Below, piece after piece: positions 43,217 through 55,558 of a DNA stretch of 64,000 nucleotides. The stretch spans positions 682,001-746,000 of the forward strand of contig JPHH03000003.1 in NCBI GenBank assembly GCA_000750105.3. Direction: 5' to 3'. The notes beneath the pieces were generated by a model. That model was not told the DNA's origin, did no database searches, and saw nothing but the letters and a program-made list of their open reading frames with translations. Positions within the stretch are counted from its first letter, which is position 1, and the number at the start of each line of letters is the position of its first letter. This DNA comes from Tolypocladium sp. Sup5 PDA-1 (Eukaryota; Ascomycota; Sordariomycetes; Hypocreales; Ophiocordycipitaceae). A program made the translations under genes and the position numbers.

Positions 43217-44795
43217 CTTGGGGAAGTCTGCAAGTAGTATGCAGCCTACATATTTATGACGAAGGCTGAGACCTCAAAGGGTTCCCGCAGCCATCCCTCA
43301 GGGCCAGGTCTACTGCATCTCCAACCTCTGAGAGTGTCCAGAGCAATGGGGGGGGGGTAACGGATGCGGCCCGCAGTGACGGTTTCTAATATTAGATCTG
43401 GGTACGACCATGAAATACATCACCGTCTCAGGAAGCGCTGGAGCGATTGATGTGCCTATTCATGGTTGCATGATGCGGATGAACTCTAGGTCAGTGAAGC
43501 TCTTCACGAATGTAGGGTTGTCCTGGCTGGTCTCGCGTGAACGCCATTCACGCAGCACCAAGGGGGGTGTGTTTGGGATGTTCGGAGTGCCCATCGTTTT
43601 ATCGGTGTCACGGCCCTCTTCTGCCGTGTCAATGCGAACAGCTTACATGATCCTTTCGGGAGTGACCAACTACGTATCCAGGGGCGCCATATGGCGGGTG
43701 CTTTCACCGAGTGCGGTGGTACGACTTATTGTTTTCAGGTCCTAGCACGACAACATGCAACAGACGCAAGCCAGTGTACGTAGGTCCAAACCTCCTCCGT
43801 AGACATCCATGGCATGTCGATGCATTCATCAATGAGTCTTGCCAGATGCCTCTCAGCTGAATGTTTTTGAGATTGGGAGACCCTTCCGTGGATCGACTTG
43901 ATGACTCTAATACAGGGGGTGAGCAGCTAATCGGTTCCCGCTATCGTTCATCACATTTCCGTCAAGCCCCCCTTAACAACATGCATGTAACTGCGAAGCT
44001 CGTCCAGTCCAGCATCACCCCGATATGCCTATCACAGTAACGCTTCATAATAGCGAGGTCAATACAATTCGTGTTAATAGTTAGGAATAAACGGACTTAC
44101 CCGTAAACTTTTACGCCGTCTAACGTTCGCTAGTACTTCCCGTAGTAGATAATTTAAAGACCGCAAAAGCCAGCGTCTCTTATTAGATCCCTATAGGCTT
44201 TGGCCCCTAGAAAGCTAACGTAGGTTTCGTATATATTCGCTTGTATCTAGTTAACGAACTAGTAGGTATAAAATAAGTCTAATTTATCCGCCAAGTTAAA
44301 CGAGCCGGGAAGGCCCCAGTAGGTTCATACCTGAGGCGGTGGCGAGCACCCGCCAACAGCCGGATGACGGACATTATAGCACAGAGAGAGCATTTACACA
44401 CACGCGCGACACGTACGAGTACACAATATATTTATTACTAAATACTCTATATAAAATACATACAGACACACATACATACACATACGTATACGCCTAAAAC
44501 GTACACACATATACATTACTACATATACATAAACATCGTACACGCAACCCCACACGCAACTGGCAGCCAGCGCCACTTGCACGACGGGTACGGCTTCGTT
44601 ACGCCTCTACGACCATCCCTGCCACGCCACGGATAGACTGCCACGCAAAATAGATACCTTTCAAGCACAGTTCTATCAATAAGGAGTGTAACGTCTCTAG
44701 TCCGTCTCGCCCATTTTTCGCCCATCCTTTATATATAGCTTCACTCAAAGCGACTCTGCACCATCGGTGGTGGCATGCCGCCAAACTGACACAGC
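43217..44795. other. Non-coding tract with AT-rich island and microsatellite
   Basis: About 1.6 kb. Frames around 43410-43745 on both strands lack any motif. 44030-44300 is AT-rich with many TA steps, perhaps an old element altered by repeat-induced point mutation. 44390-44530 holds imperfect ACAC/ATAC runs with a CGTACGAGTAC word at 44412. Confidence 0.45.
44390..44530. repeat. Imperfect AC/ATAC microsatellite
   Basis: Repeated ACACAC, CATACA and TATATA words over about 140 bp with no coding context. Confidence 0.6.
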
Positions 44796-47700
44796 TTACG
44801 TAGAAGCCATGACAAGTGCAAGCAGCGCCATTCTACAGTAGAGTCCATACCGCATCTGCGTCATGTCGTTAGCACAAAGACATCGTCAAAAAGAAACGTC
44901 AAGGGCCGCTTACCTGTCGGAAGTACGCCGCTCGCTGGTCAAAGTCCACCTCCTCGGCAACCTCCTCGTTCCTCGGCAGCGGGTGCATCACCACCATCGA
45001 GCTCTTGGCGTGCTTGAGCGCAGCATTGTCCACCCGGTACGAGTCCTTGACCTTCTCGTACTGCTCCACGCTCTCGAAACGCTCCTTTTGTACCCGCGTG
45101 CAGTACAGCACGTCGCTTCGCGCAATAATCTCCGGCGTCAACGTCTCCGACTCGCACAGCAGCTGGCCAGCCGACACGAGCTGCTCCCTGACACTGGCCG
45201 GCAGTGCCAGGCCCTTGGGGGCCACGAGCTGAACCTGCACCTGGTAGTGGCGGAGCAGGTACACCAGAGAATGCACCGGCCGTCCGTACAGGAGGTCGCC
45301 CAGGAAGGTAATCGTCAGGCCCTGCACCGTGCCCAGTTCTTCCCGGATGGTGAACAGGTCCAAAAACGCCTGCGTCGGGTGCTCCATGCTACCGTTTCCG
45401 CCGTTGATGACCGGCACGTCGCTGTACTTCTCCGCAATCTTGACCGAGTCCTCCTCCGGGTGACGCAGCACGATTGCGTCGCCGTAGCAGGCCAGCGTGC
45501 GCAGAGTATCCTGCAGAGTCTCGCCCTTTTGCACTGAAGAGCTCGAGGTTGAGACGGCAATAGTTCGTCCTCCCAGTCGCTGCATGGCCGCGTCAAAGGA
45601 CGCAGACGTCCTGGTAGAGGGCTCGTAGAAGAGCGTGCACAGAACCTTGCCACGGAGCAAGTTCAAGACACCCTCGCGCTGAACACAAAGGCGCATCTCC
45701 TGTGCCACGGTGAACAACAAGTGCAGGTCGGCTCTTGTGTACTGCTTCACGGAGAGCACGTGCGCCTTTGTGAAGACTGACGGCTGCGACAGGAGTTGCA
45801 AGACGGACGCTTTGATGGATGACGGCTGCGCCAACAAAAAGTCGTCCACGGCTCCCATGCCTCGCATTGGTGAGGCGAGTCCTGCAGCACCAGCACCGTC
45901 GCGGGTTCCGGGTCGCCTGGGGCTCTCGGTGGCCTGGCCGATGGAAGGGATGGTTGCCTTCATCTCGGGCGTCTTGGCGGCCAAAACCTGCTTGGGTACA
46001 GCAGGCTCTTCGGTGATCTGGAAGTCTCGCTTGGACACGTCGAGGTAGACGTGCCTTGCGATGGCCTCGATCAGGATCTTGGCGTTCTTGACGTTGGTGA
46101 CAAGAGGAATCTGGTAGTCGACGGCCATACGACGAGTCTTGTAGCCCTTGCTCATGTAGCTGGCAGGTCGGCGGTACTTGTTGTTGGAGGGCAGGTTGAT
46201 GTATAGATCAATGGTGTTCTTGGCAAGATGCTGCGTGAGAGAGAACTCGGAGTTCATGTCCTCGTCGCGTCCCAGCACCTCGAGATACTGCACTTGCACC
46301 CCGTGCTCCTGCAGGTAGTCTGCGGTACCGGCAGTCGCGAACAGCTTGTACCCAATCCTCTGGAGCTTCTGCACTGAAGGGAGCATCTCCTTCTTGTCCT
46401 TGAACGAGCCAATAGACAGGAGAACGTTCGCCTTGGGAATCTTGAACCCAGTGGACAGCAGAGCCTTGAGGTACGCCTCGTACTTGTCCACGCCGAAGCA
46501 GGCAACCTCGCCGGTCGACGCCATTTCCACACCGAGGACGGGGTCGGCGCCGGAGAGACGCGAGAAACTGAACTGCGGAACCTTGACACCGACTGTGTCA
46601 GGGGGCAGGCTCGTGGGAGGGTACTCCTGGAAGGGCTGACCCATGATGGCCTTGGTGGCCATCTCAATCAGGTCAACGCCCATGACCTTGGAAACAAAGG
46701 GGAACGAGCGCGACGCGCGGACGTTGCACTCAATCACCTTGATATCGTTGTCCTTGGCGATGAACTGGATGTTGAAGGGTCCGGTGACGTTCAGGGCAGC
46801 ACCAATCTTGCGCGTCGCCTCTTCGATACGCTCGATGGTCGTTGCCTCCAAATCCTGGGGAGGCAGGATCAGGGTGGCATCTCCAGAGTGAACACCGGCG
46901 TTCTCGACGTGCTCCGAGACGAAGTGGCCCACGACAACGCCATCCTTGGCCACAGCATCCATCTCGATCTCCTTGGCATTCTCAATGTACTTGGAGATGA
47001 CGACGGGGTGCTCCCGAGAAACCTCGGCAGCCTGGGTCAAGTAGTTGACCAAGTCCTTCTCGGAGTAGACCGTGTTCATGGCGGCGCCAGACAGGACGTA
47101 TGATGGTCGGACAAGCACGGGGTAGCTCACGTTGTTGCAGAATTCTCTAGCCTCCTCGAAGCTGGTGAGCTCCTTCCAAGTCGGCTGGTCAACCTCGATG
47201 AGGTCCAACATGCGCGAGAACTTGTATCGGTTCTCGGCCATGTCGATCATCTCTGGAGAGGTGCCCAGGATCTTGACACCGGCACGGTGAAGGGGAAGCG
47301 CGATGTTGTTGGGGGTCTGACCACCCATGGCACCCAGGACGCCGCCGGCGGCCTCGAGCTGGTAGATATCCAGCACCGTCTCCAAGTTGATGTTCTCAAA
47401 GTAGAGCTTATCGGCCTCATCGTAGTCCGTGCTGACCGTTTCCGGGTTATAATTGACCATGATTGTCTTGAACCCAGTCTTCCGCAGAGTTCGAATGGCG
47501 CGGACAGAGCACCAGTCGAATTCGACAGATGAGCCGATTCGGTAGACGCCAGAGCCCAGCACCATGACGCCGTGATCAGTAAAGTCAACATCGTGCTCGG
47601 CGGCATTGTAGGTGAGGTAGAGGTAGTTGGTGAACGCGGGGAATTCGGCAGCCACGGTATCGATCTGCTTCACGAATGGCTTGATGCCGGCCTCGAGTCT

Positions 47701-50599
47701 CATTCTGCGGACGGCGATTTCGTTCGAGTCCCAGAACTTGGCCAGCTGTCGGTCGCAGAAGCCAAGTCTCTTGGCCTGCAGCATGATGCCGGGCGACTTC
47801 ACAATGTCCTTGGTAGTGTACTTGGACATGTCCTTGGCAAAGTCGCTCAGGCTCTCGAGCTTGCGCAGGAACCACTTGTCGATCTTGGTCATTTCCCAGA
47901 TCTTGTCAACAGAGTATCCCTCGTGCATGGCGTTGGCAATGGCAAACAGGCGCTGGTCAGAAGGCGTCTGGAGTTCGTCGTCGATGCTCATCAGGGCTGG
48001 GGTCTCTCCGAAGCCCAGGTTGTGGAAGTCAATGGCGCGGATGGCCTTTTGAATCGCCTCCTCAAACGATCGGCCGATGCTCATGACTTCACCAACACTC
48101 TTCATGGAAGAGCCAAGCTGGGTCGAGACTCGGGTGAACTTTTTCAGATCCCATCGGGGCATCTTCACCACGACGTAGTCGAGCGAAGGCTCGAAGCAAG
48201 CGCAGGTGACCTTGGTGACGGAGTTGGAGACCTCCTTCAGGGGAATTCCGAGCCCAAGCTTTGCCGCGATAAAGGCCAAAGGGTAGCCGGTTGCCTTGGA
48301 AGCCAACGCCGACGATCGGGACAATCGGGCATTGACCTCGATGATGCAGTACTCCCTCGAAAAGGGGTTCAGGGCATACTGGATGTTGCACTCACCAACG
48401 ACGCCAAGATGTCGAATGACGTTGACAGCCGTGGTTCGCAGCATGTTGTAGTCCTCGTCCGACAAGGTTTGGGAGGGAGCAACGACAATGGAGTCGCCCG
48501 TGTGAATACCAAGCGGGTCAAAGTTCTCCATGTTGCACACGGTAATACAGTTGTCCTGGGCGTCTCGGACAACCTCGTACTCAATCTCCTTCCAGCCCTT
48601 CATACTGCGCTCAATCAGGACCTGGGGGCTGGCCGCGAACGCCTTGTTGCAGAGCTCCATCAGCTCAGCCTCGTTGTTGGCGAAACCACTTCCCAGGCCG
48701 CCCAGGGCGTAGGCGGCACGCACAATAACGGGGAAGCCGATGTCCTTGACAACATGCATGGCCTCGTCGATGTTGTTGGCCGAAGCGGACTTGGCGCACT
48801 TCTCGCCAATCGACTCCATGCTCCGCGCGAACAGCTCACGATCCTCGGTCGTGATGATGGTGTCAATGGGGGTTCCCAAAACCTTGACACCGAGGCCCTC
48901 GAACTCATCCTTGAGCTCAATACCGACCTGGAGGGCAGTCTGTCCTCCAAAGGTAACGTAGATGGCGTCGGGGCGTTCGTAGTGGATGACCTTGCGGACA
49001 AAGTCGGCATTGACAGGCAGGAAGTACACCTTGTCGGCCAGGCCCTTGGACGTCTGGATGGTGGCAATGTTGGGGTTGATCAGGATGGTGTGGATGCCCT
49101 CTTCCTTGAGAGCCTTGATGGCCTGGCTGCCAGAGTAGTCGAACTCGCCGGCCTGGCCAATGCTGAGACCACCGCTGCCAAGAACAAGGACCTTCTTGAC
49201 GGACACTCGGGGGTGAAGCATCTCGTTCTCCTCGGCGGTGCCGCCAGGGAAGCTCACGGGCTGCTGCAGGAGAGCAGGGTTCTCGGCACAGTTGGCAATC
49301 GTGTCGATGAAGACGTCAAAGAGGAACTCGGTGTCTCGCGGACCGGGTGTGCTCTCGGGGTGGAACTGCACACTGAAGTAGGGCTTTTCGGCATGCATGA
49401 TGCCCTCGTTGCTGCCGTCGTTGGCGTTGACGAAGAGCTCCGTCCAGCCCGTGGGCAGGGAGTTGGCGTCGACGGCAAAGCCGTGGTTCTGGGAGGTAAT
49501 GTGGCACTTTCCAGTGACCATGCTCGTGCAGGGAATGTTGTGTCCGCGGTTACCAAACTTCATCTTGGTCGTCTTGGCGCCGGAGGCCCTCGCCAGCAGC
49601 TGGTGTCCCAGGCAGATGCCGAAGACAGGGGTCTTGTTCTTCTCCATGGCAGCTTGGATATTCTTTACGGTGACGTCGAGGACGGCGGGGTCGCCGGGGC
49701 CGTTGGAGATGAAAAGACCGTCGTACTGGTCGCCGGCCTCCTTGGCCAGGTCGTGGTCCCAGGGGCAGACCACGACCTCGACGCCGCGCTTGAGGAAGCA
49801 CCTCAGCTGATTGTACTTCATACCGACATCGACACAGAGGACACGGATCGTTCGGCCAGACGGGTGCTTGCGGGCAGCCACGGATGGGGGTGGCTTGTAC
49901 AGCTTAGGCGCCTTGACGGACACTACACGGCGGTGAGCATGTCTTCGGACAAAGAAGGCATGGAGATCACGACTCACCCTCTGCCACAAGGTTCTGCTCA
50001 TTCGGATTCACCCAATCAATTTCAGCAAAGTGCTCCAGAGACGCGCTGCTCAGGGCGCTGGGAATGAGGCCGTTGGTGGTCGGGCCGCTGGGCAGGGCCT
50101 GGGTCTGGAGGCGCATCTTGCCCAGCATGCTGCCCTTTTGCCGGATCTTCTTGGTCAGGGCCCTCGTGTCGACGCCGTAGATGGCGGGAATGCCCTGTTC
50201 CTTCAGCCAGGCGCCGAGCGACGAGGCAGCCAGGAAGTGGGAGAAGTCCTCGCCGCAGTAGGAGGCGGTGACCAGACCGGCGATGTGGATCTGGGAGGAC
50301 TCGAAGTGCGCCGGCAGGTCGCCGAGCAGCTCGTCCATGGTCTCCCGCGAGGGCACGCCATAGTTTCCGACGAGGGGAAAGGTGATGACGAGGATCTGGC
50401 CGCGGTACGAGGGGTCCGTCAGCGACTCGGGATACCCCACCATGCCCGTCTGGAAGACCAGCTCTCCGGCGATGCTCTTCTGCGCACCGAAGCTGTAGCC
50501 CTGGTAGGCGGAGCCGTCCTCGAGCTCGAGGCAGACGAGCCCGTCATCCGCGGTGCTCGCCATGCGCGCCGAGGCGGGCGGGAGCGCCGTGATGGCCAT
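44796..50599 (-). CDS. URA2: Carbamoyl-phosphate synthase / aspartate carbamoyltransferase multienzyme
   Basis: A cytosolic multienzyme for the first steps of UMP synthesis: glutamine-dependent carbamoyl phosphate synthesis, then transfer to aspartate. Exons are 50599-49978, 49922-44914 and 44855-44796, giving 1896 aa; the last exon encodes MRYGLYCRMALLALVMAST, the standard enzyme end. Domains in order: CPSase small subunit and glutaminase (nucleophile in GICLGHQLLAR) to about 420, CPSase large subunit with both ATP-grasp halves (GSGGLSIGQAGEFDYSG and GSGVYRIGSSVEFDW) to about 1480 including the allosteric end, a linker rich in Pro/Ser/Gly, and ATCase from about 1560 (FYEPSTRTSASF, GNGSMEHPTQAFLDLFT). 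The linker passes almost straight from one enzyme to the other. The inactive dihydroorotase-like domain of about 330-350 residues, known in yeast and Aspergillus homologues of about 2200 aa, seems absent. UTP feedback is expected from the family. Confidence 0.95.
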
Positions 50600-52021
50600 C
50601 TTGTGATGTGTGCTGGCGAGGCGAGGCGGGGGGTTGGAGGGACAACTGGTGGTGGTGTTGAGGGAAGAATTCTCGTCGAGGAACGAAGAAGTCGGCGGGG
50701 CAGACGGCGCAAGAAAAATGCTTTGCGCGCGCGGGCGATGGTAGCTGCTAGCGACGGCTGGCCAGAAAACCCGTTCTCAGAGCTCCCGTGGACAGGTCAA
50801 AAGCTTCACCTCGCAATCATCTGCCTCGACGACGGTTCAATCGTCTCAGGGAAGCAAGAAAGATTTGCAGAAGGTGGTGATGGAGGAGAAAAATGGCGGG
50901 AGCGACGCAAGCGGATCTGAACTTTTTTTTTCCCTCCCCCCCCCCTGCTTTGCTGGTTGAGGTCCCTAGGCGCAGGCGTTGGCGTGTAAGTGGTTCGCAT
51001 CGCGCTGCCTCATTGGCCAATGGCGATGGAGAACCACTGGGGCACAGCGGCCGGCGACCAATCCCAGCGGGACCTTTACCGTAGAGGGGCGAGCGAGGCT
51101 CTAAGAGGGGCAGTTTTCAGTGAGGTTCTGCAGAGGCCGTGCCCCGCTCCGGCTCTCGACTGCACCTCACCGCCGAGAAATCAGCACTGAGCCGGCCGAG
51201 GGCACAGCGACAACCTAGCGTTTTTGACATCCATGCATGCATGCATGTCTGGCTGGCTCGGGTGCAGCATCTACTCTGGGCCTTTTCAGCATTCAAGCAT
51301 GCTCTCGGTGAGTGAATCTGTCTACAATTGCCTCCTTCACTGTTGCACCCGAGCAAGCCAAGCAACCGAGCCCTTGTTCTGCACTGTGGTGGGTCGGCGA
51401 CGACGACGGTACGGTGAGAGTCACCCACCGAGGGTCGACGCCGTTTAGGAAGCTCGCTCGTCGTTCTCAGCCTGCGTGCCGAGAGACTGACGGCCGGAAC
51501 CGCTTGTCGTCGTTCCAACTGTTGTCCGTCACCGCTAGTGTTGGTGAGTTGGTCTGGATCCGAGCAGGCGTCAAGTCCCGTCCACTTCCACATCGTCGCG
51601 ATGAACCGACGATACCCATATTTCAACCAAACTTAATCATTCATACATAATACACACACTTCCCGTTTCATCTATCAATCCATCAATCTACCCTTCCGTC
51701 GCCAAACCTGTAATCATTCGCCCGTGGCCCTTCCTTGACTGACTGGTCCCTCATATACCTCGTACAAGTAATACAACATCCAACAAGACGAGTACCCAGG
51801 ACGGCGATGTCATGAATCTCCGCCCAGCAGGGGCACAAGGCCAAGCTGTGTCAGGAAGCAACCGCAATGCCGCCATCCAGAGCCATCGCATCGCCCTCAA
51901 CTCCCAGCACGAATGATATCCGCCGGTGCATCACGTACATATTCCAACAAAATTCCTCGATAATCGCAGACGCCATACTTTTCCCCCGCTCTATCCCGAA
52001 CCGCTCGCCCGTTCGCTAATA
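50600..52021. other. Intergenic, promoter of URA2
   Basis: About 1.4 kb. It contains a CT- and T-rich stretch near 50920-50945 and a short CATG repeat at 51232-51247. Open frames on both strands show no domain. The part beyond 51650 is likely the 3' untranslated region of the Gln-rich gene. Confidence 0.4.
51232..51247. repeat. (CATG)n short tandem repeat
   Basis: Four perfect CATG units in a row, self-complementary. Confidence 0.7.
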
Positions 52022-53592
52022 TCACATGCCGCCTTGGTTGACCGGGGGCGCTGACATATTCGGCATCTGAGGAGCTTGCTGCACCGTAGGGCTGGCCTGA
52101 TTCGATGTCGTCTGGCCGGGCTTCTGGCCACCCGCAGGTCTCCCGAAAGCGGGCTCCTTCTTCGGATCAAACCCGGGGAACACGCCTTGGAGCCGTCGGT
52201 ACAGCTCCTTTATGGACTTGTCCCGCTCTGCCCTGTCCACCAGGGGATCAGTGTTGGTATCCGTACCCTCGGCGCCAATGGGCTGTGCCCTGAGCTTCAG
52301 AGTGAGGTTGAGGGGAGGCGAGCTCAGGTAGGCTGGACACGGAGGCGCCTTGACCTCCGGTTTTCGGTCTGCCAAAGCCGCCATGTATGAAAGGTTCGCC
52401 TGTAACCGTCGCATGCACCTGAAGAGGGCATATCGTCAGCGCGCCAGTCCTGCCAGAGAGTCATCCTACACCTACTGAAGATAGTCCTGCTGGAACAAGT
52501 TTTCCTCCTCGGTGGGTTTCCTGTCGGCCGGGTTTCCGCTTGCAGCAGCGTGTTCCTTTTTCAGCTCCTGCTGCGTGGTCTGGATCTGTATTGATTCGTA
52601 TAACAGCTCGTGGTTGATATCTAGCAGTAGCGCGAATCGCTCCTTTTCGCGAGACTCGGCCGCCGGGCTCATTGGTGTCGCCGATGCTGGTAAGCTCACG
52701 CCTCCGCCATGGTTGGCAGAAAACGTCGGAGTTTGAGGCGTCACCACTCCACCCGAAGGCTGCTGAGCGTTGCTGGGGGTATGGTTTTGGGACGGAGGCT
52801 GTGGCGTCTGGAATTGAGCCCGCTGGCCGGCCATGGCGCTGTTCGGGGTGCCCTGTTGGGCACTCGGGGGTCTCTGAGGAGTCGACGCCTGGTTCATGAC
52901 CTGGCCTTGCTGTGCTTGCGCCTGCGCTTGCGCCTGAGCTTGAGCCTGGGCCTGGGCTTGAGCTTGCGCCTGGGCCTGGGCCTGGGCCTGCATGCGCTGC
53001 ATCATCTGTGCCTGCTGCTGCGGCGGCATACCGCCCTGGCTCATGGGGAAGCCCTGCATGCCTTGGGCCATCATATAGTTGTTCTGCGCAAAGTTCTGAG
53101 GACCGACGCCCTGTGGCATCATCTGGCCGTACTGGGCTCCGGGGAACTGCTGAGGATAGCCGGGCACTGGGGTGGTAACGGGTCAGCAGCGCATACACTG
53201 ACGGGTTGAGGTTGTACTGTTTGCTCGTCTGCGGTCGCAAGGAGGCGATGCAATCACCCCCTCGCACCTCGCGCGCGGCGCAGACAGAGGCCGCAGAGGG
53301 TCGGGATCGGTCACTCACTCTGTCCGTTGGCGGCCATGTTGGGCATGCCAGGGTTCTGCATCATCCCCGCGGGGATTCCCTGCATCATCTGGGGGTTCGC
53401 GCCCGGGTTGAAGCCGCCTTGGGGAGCCATGGCGGCAAACTGCTGCTGCTGGTTGTACATCATCTGCTGGCCAGGCTGGGCTCCGGGCTGCTGCCCCTGC
53501 TGCTGCTGCTGTTGTTGCTGCTGTTGCTGCTGCTGCTGCTGCGCCGCGGGGTTGAAAGGCTGGTTGCCAAAGCCATAGTTGCCGGAGTACAT
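52022..53592 (-). CDS. Gln-rich protein with SS18/Snf11-like segment, putative SWI/SNF subunit
   Basis: A 453-aa protein from exons 53592-53319, 53166-52476 and 52418-52022. The first exon encodes MYSGNYGFGNQPFNPAAQ then a polyglutamine run. Exon 2 is Gln/Met/Gly-rich with a long (Gln-Ala)n tract (minus-strand reading of 52915-52994), then a Thr/Pro-rich part. The ordered region spans the second junction: ERFALLLDINHELLYESIQI ... FQQDYLQCMRRLQANLSYMA, then ALADRK. This two-helix pattern, with LD-NHxL first and YLxxMxRLQxNLxYxAxxAD second, resembles the SSXT domain of SS18 and yeast Snf11, which join the SWI/SNF remodeller. The donor GTAGGT at 52475 is needed to avoid a stop. A nuclear coactivator role is inferred. 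The Gln-rich part is prion-like in composition. Confidence 0.7.
52915..52994 (-). repeat. (Gln-Ala)n coding repeat
   Basis: About 13 alternations of a GCCTGG/GCTTGC-like hexamer, encoding alternating Gln and Ala. Synonymous drift shows it is older than a simple slippage tract. Confidence 0.75.
53499..53542 (-). repeat. CAG/CAA tract encoding polyglutamine
   Basis: About 15 glutamine codons, mostly CAG with some CAA, in the first exon of the Gln-rich gene. Confidence 0.8.
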
Positions 53593-55558
53593 GATGGCTG
53601 GCAAGGGGGGTTTTGTAGGGCCGAAGATCGATCGCTCTGGCCACGCAGACGGACGACTGGGCGACGCGACGACGGGGACGGGACGGGACGGGGTTTGTCG
53701 AAGCGACCGAGAAAGGGGTCTCGGTGGAAGGGGGCGGGCGCGCGGCAATCAGGGAGTACCCTGTCACAGGCGACGATCCTGGGGTCTGCTGCTGGGAGTT
53801 GAGGCCACGCTCGTGCAGCCCTGAGATGGTGTCTCTCTGCCTGCTGCTGCTGCTGCTGCTGCTGCTGTGCCGTGTCCACCCAACGGCGCGCGGCGGCGAC
53901 TGGATCAGCCCAGTGAGGCAGACACAGTTCGGCAAGGATGACTGAGACCCGAGCACGCAGTCGCGACGTCTGTCGAGCAGCTGGCCACGGTTGCGCGCGT
54001 GAAGCAGCCGCTGCTGGCGCGACTGGAGGAGCCCAGCGAGGGGTCTCGTGTACCTAGGTACGGATAGGTAGGGCAGTATCGGTGTCGCGGCTCGCCACAA
54101 GCTTACGGCATGTCGTCGACGGATCCGGTGCGCCAGGCTGTCGGTCGCAGGGGGCGCGTCAGTGGTGTCTCGGCGATGGCTGCGAAGTGCGTGCGCGCGC
54201 TCTTTGGTGGTGCGAGCGAGGTTCACAGCAAAGGGATGGATGGAACTGAACTGGAGCCTCGAGCGGAGGGACAGCAAATTGGTTTGGCCGCTGCGGGTGC
54301 TGAGCGGGGCGGGCTGGCGGGCTGGCGGCTGGCAGGGGTGCAAGGTCCGGGACGGAAGAGCCGAAGCCAGCAGCCAGCAGCCAGCAGCCAGCAGCTCGCC
54401 ATTCTGCCCACGTCAACGTGCATCCGCGGTGCCTCCGTAGACTTCAACGGAGTTTATTGGATATACTATATTAAAAATTGTTCAATACTTGGCCACGTCA
54501 GGGATGATGGCCCGCCGTATGCACGTCGCGGCAAGCACATAGGCACACTGGCCCTCAGCCGCATGCAATGTTCACCCGTCGGCTTACTCTCCGGGGCCAA
54601 TGGTTTGGAATTGCCGTTTACGACGTCAACCAAGGTCCTGCCACAGCTTCCTCTGTGTTCTGGAGTAGTTGCAGCTTACCGAACCTAGGAAAGCCAACTC
54701 GTCGGTCATATGAGCCGGTTGTTGAAGAAGACAAGGAACCGACCCCGTCTGCCGTCAAGTTAATCACATCCATGTCAGATACAGTCACTTGCCCCCGCAA
54801 CCACTCAATCCTCAAACGTCCCGCATTGAACTGCCATACATACGAGTATGTCCTTGGCAGCCATGCGGCCTGCCATCACAAGTTATTAGGGCCCGTGCCG
54901 TCTCTTGCGGCACCGAAGCCAACCCGGCGTCGGCAACATCGGCCGGAACACGGCAGGTCTCGCCATTGCCATTGGAGGCACGCAGCCATTGGCAAATCAA
55001 CGCAATCCCCGTGCTCTCCAATGGCAACGGGTGCCAGCCGCACGTAGTCCGTACCCGCGGCTGGGATGGCCTGAGGACGCGGTGAGGGAGTTGATGCAGC
55101 CACAGTCGACGCAACCCACGGGTTGTCTTGGTCTCGAAGTCTACGAACATCGCCGCTAGTCGGGTGCTCGCTAGACTCGCAATCAGCCGTCTCTTGCAAC
55201 TGGGATATCGCTCTCGGCTCTCCTTTGCCATCGTGCGTGGTTGCAGTTGTCGAGGCAGTTGTCGAGACTCTCCCGTAGGCGGGATACCTTATCTGGACCC
55301 GGCCCGCAGAAAGCCACCCGGGATGCAGACTCGACCGCAGAGTGACTGTGACTCCCCCCCACCTCCGTCGTCGGCGGCGGCGGGACTCGTCGAGAGACAT
55401 CTATATCTAATCTTGGATCCCGCCTTTTTGCGCCTCGCCTCCGACCTCGTTCCGACTCCCCTGCCACTCACCAGCGTCACCAACCCTCACCGCGCCGCCC
55501 ACCACGCGTTCCCCGGGGCCGTAGCGCAGCGCAGCACAACGTCAAACCCCCCCCCGCC
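53593..55558. other. Intergenic, promoters of the Gln-rich gene and HIS5
   Basis: About 2 kb between divergent starts. A pure trinucleotide tract lies at 53841-53867, and an AGCCAGC-type repeat near 54365-54395. No gene is supported. C-rich sequence precedes the HIS5 ATG. Confidence 0.4.
53841..53867. repeat. Pure CTG/CAG tract upstream of the Gln-rich gene
   Basis: Nine uninterrupted CTG units about 250 bp before the Gln-rich protein start. On the transcript strand it reads CAG, probably in the leader or promoter. Confidence 0.85.

Noticed and set aside
47572..50067. 831-codon plus-strand frame opposite URA2
   Set aside because: A shadow of the strongly biased codon use of URA2; the URA2 strand has full domain matches.
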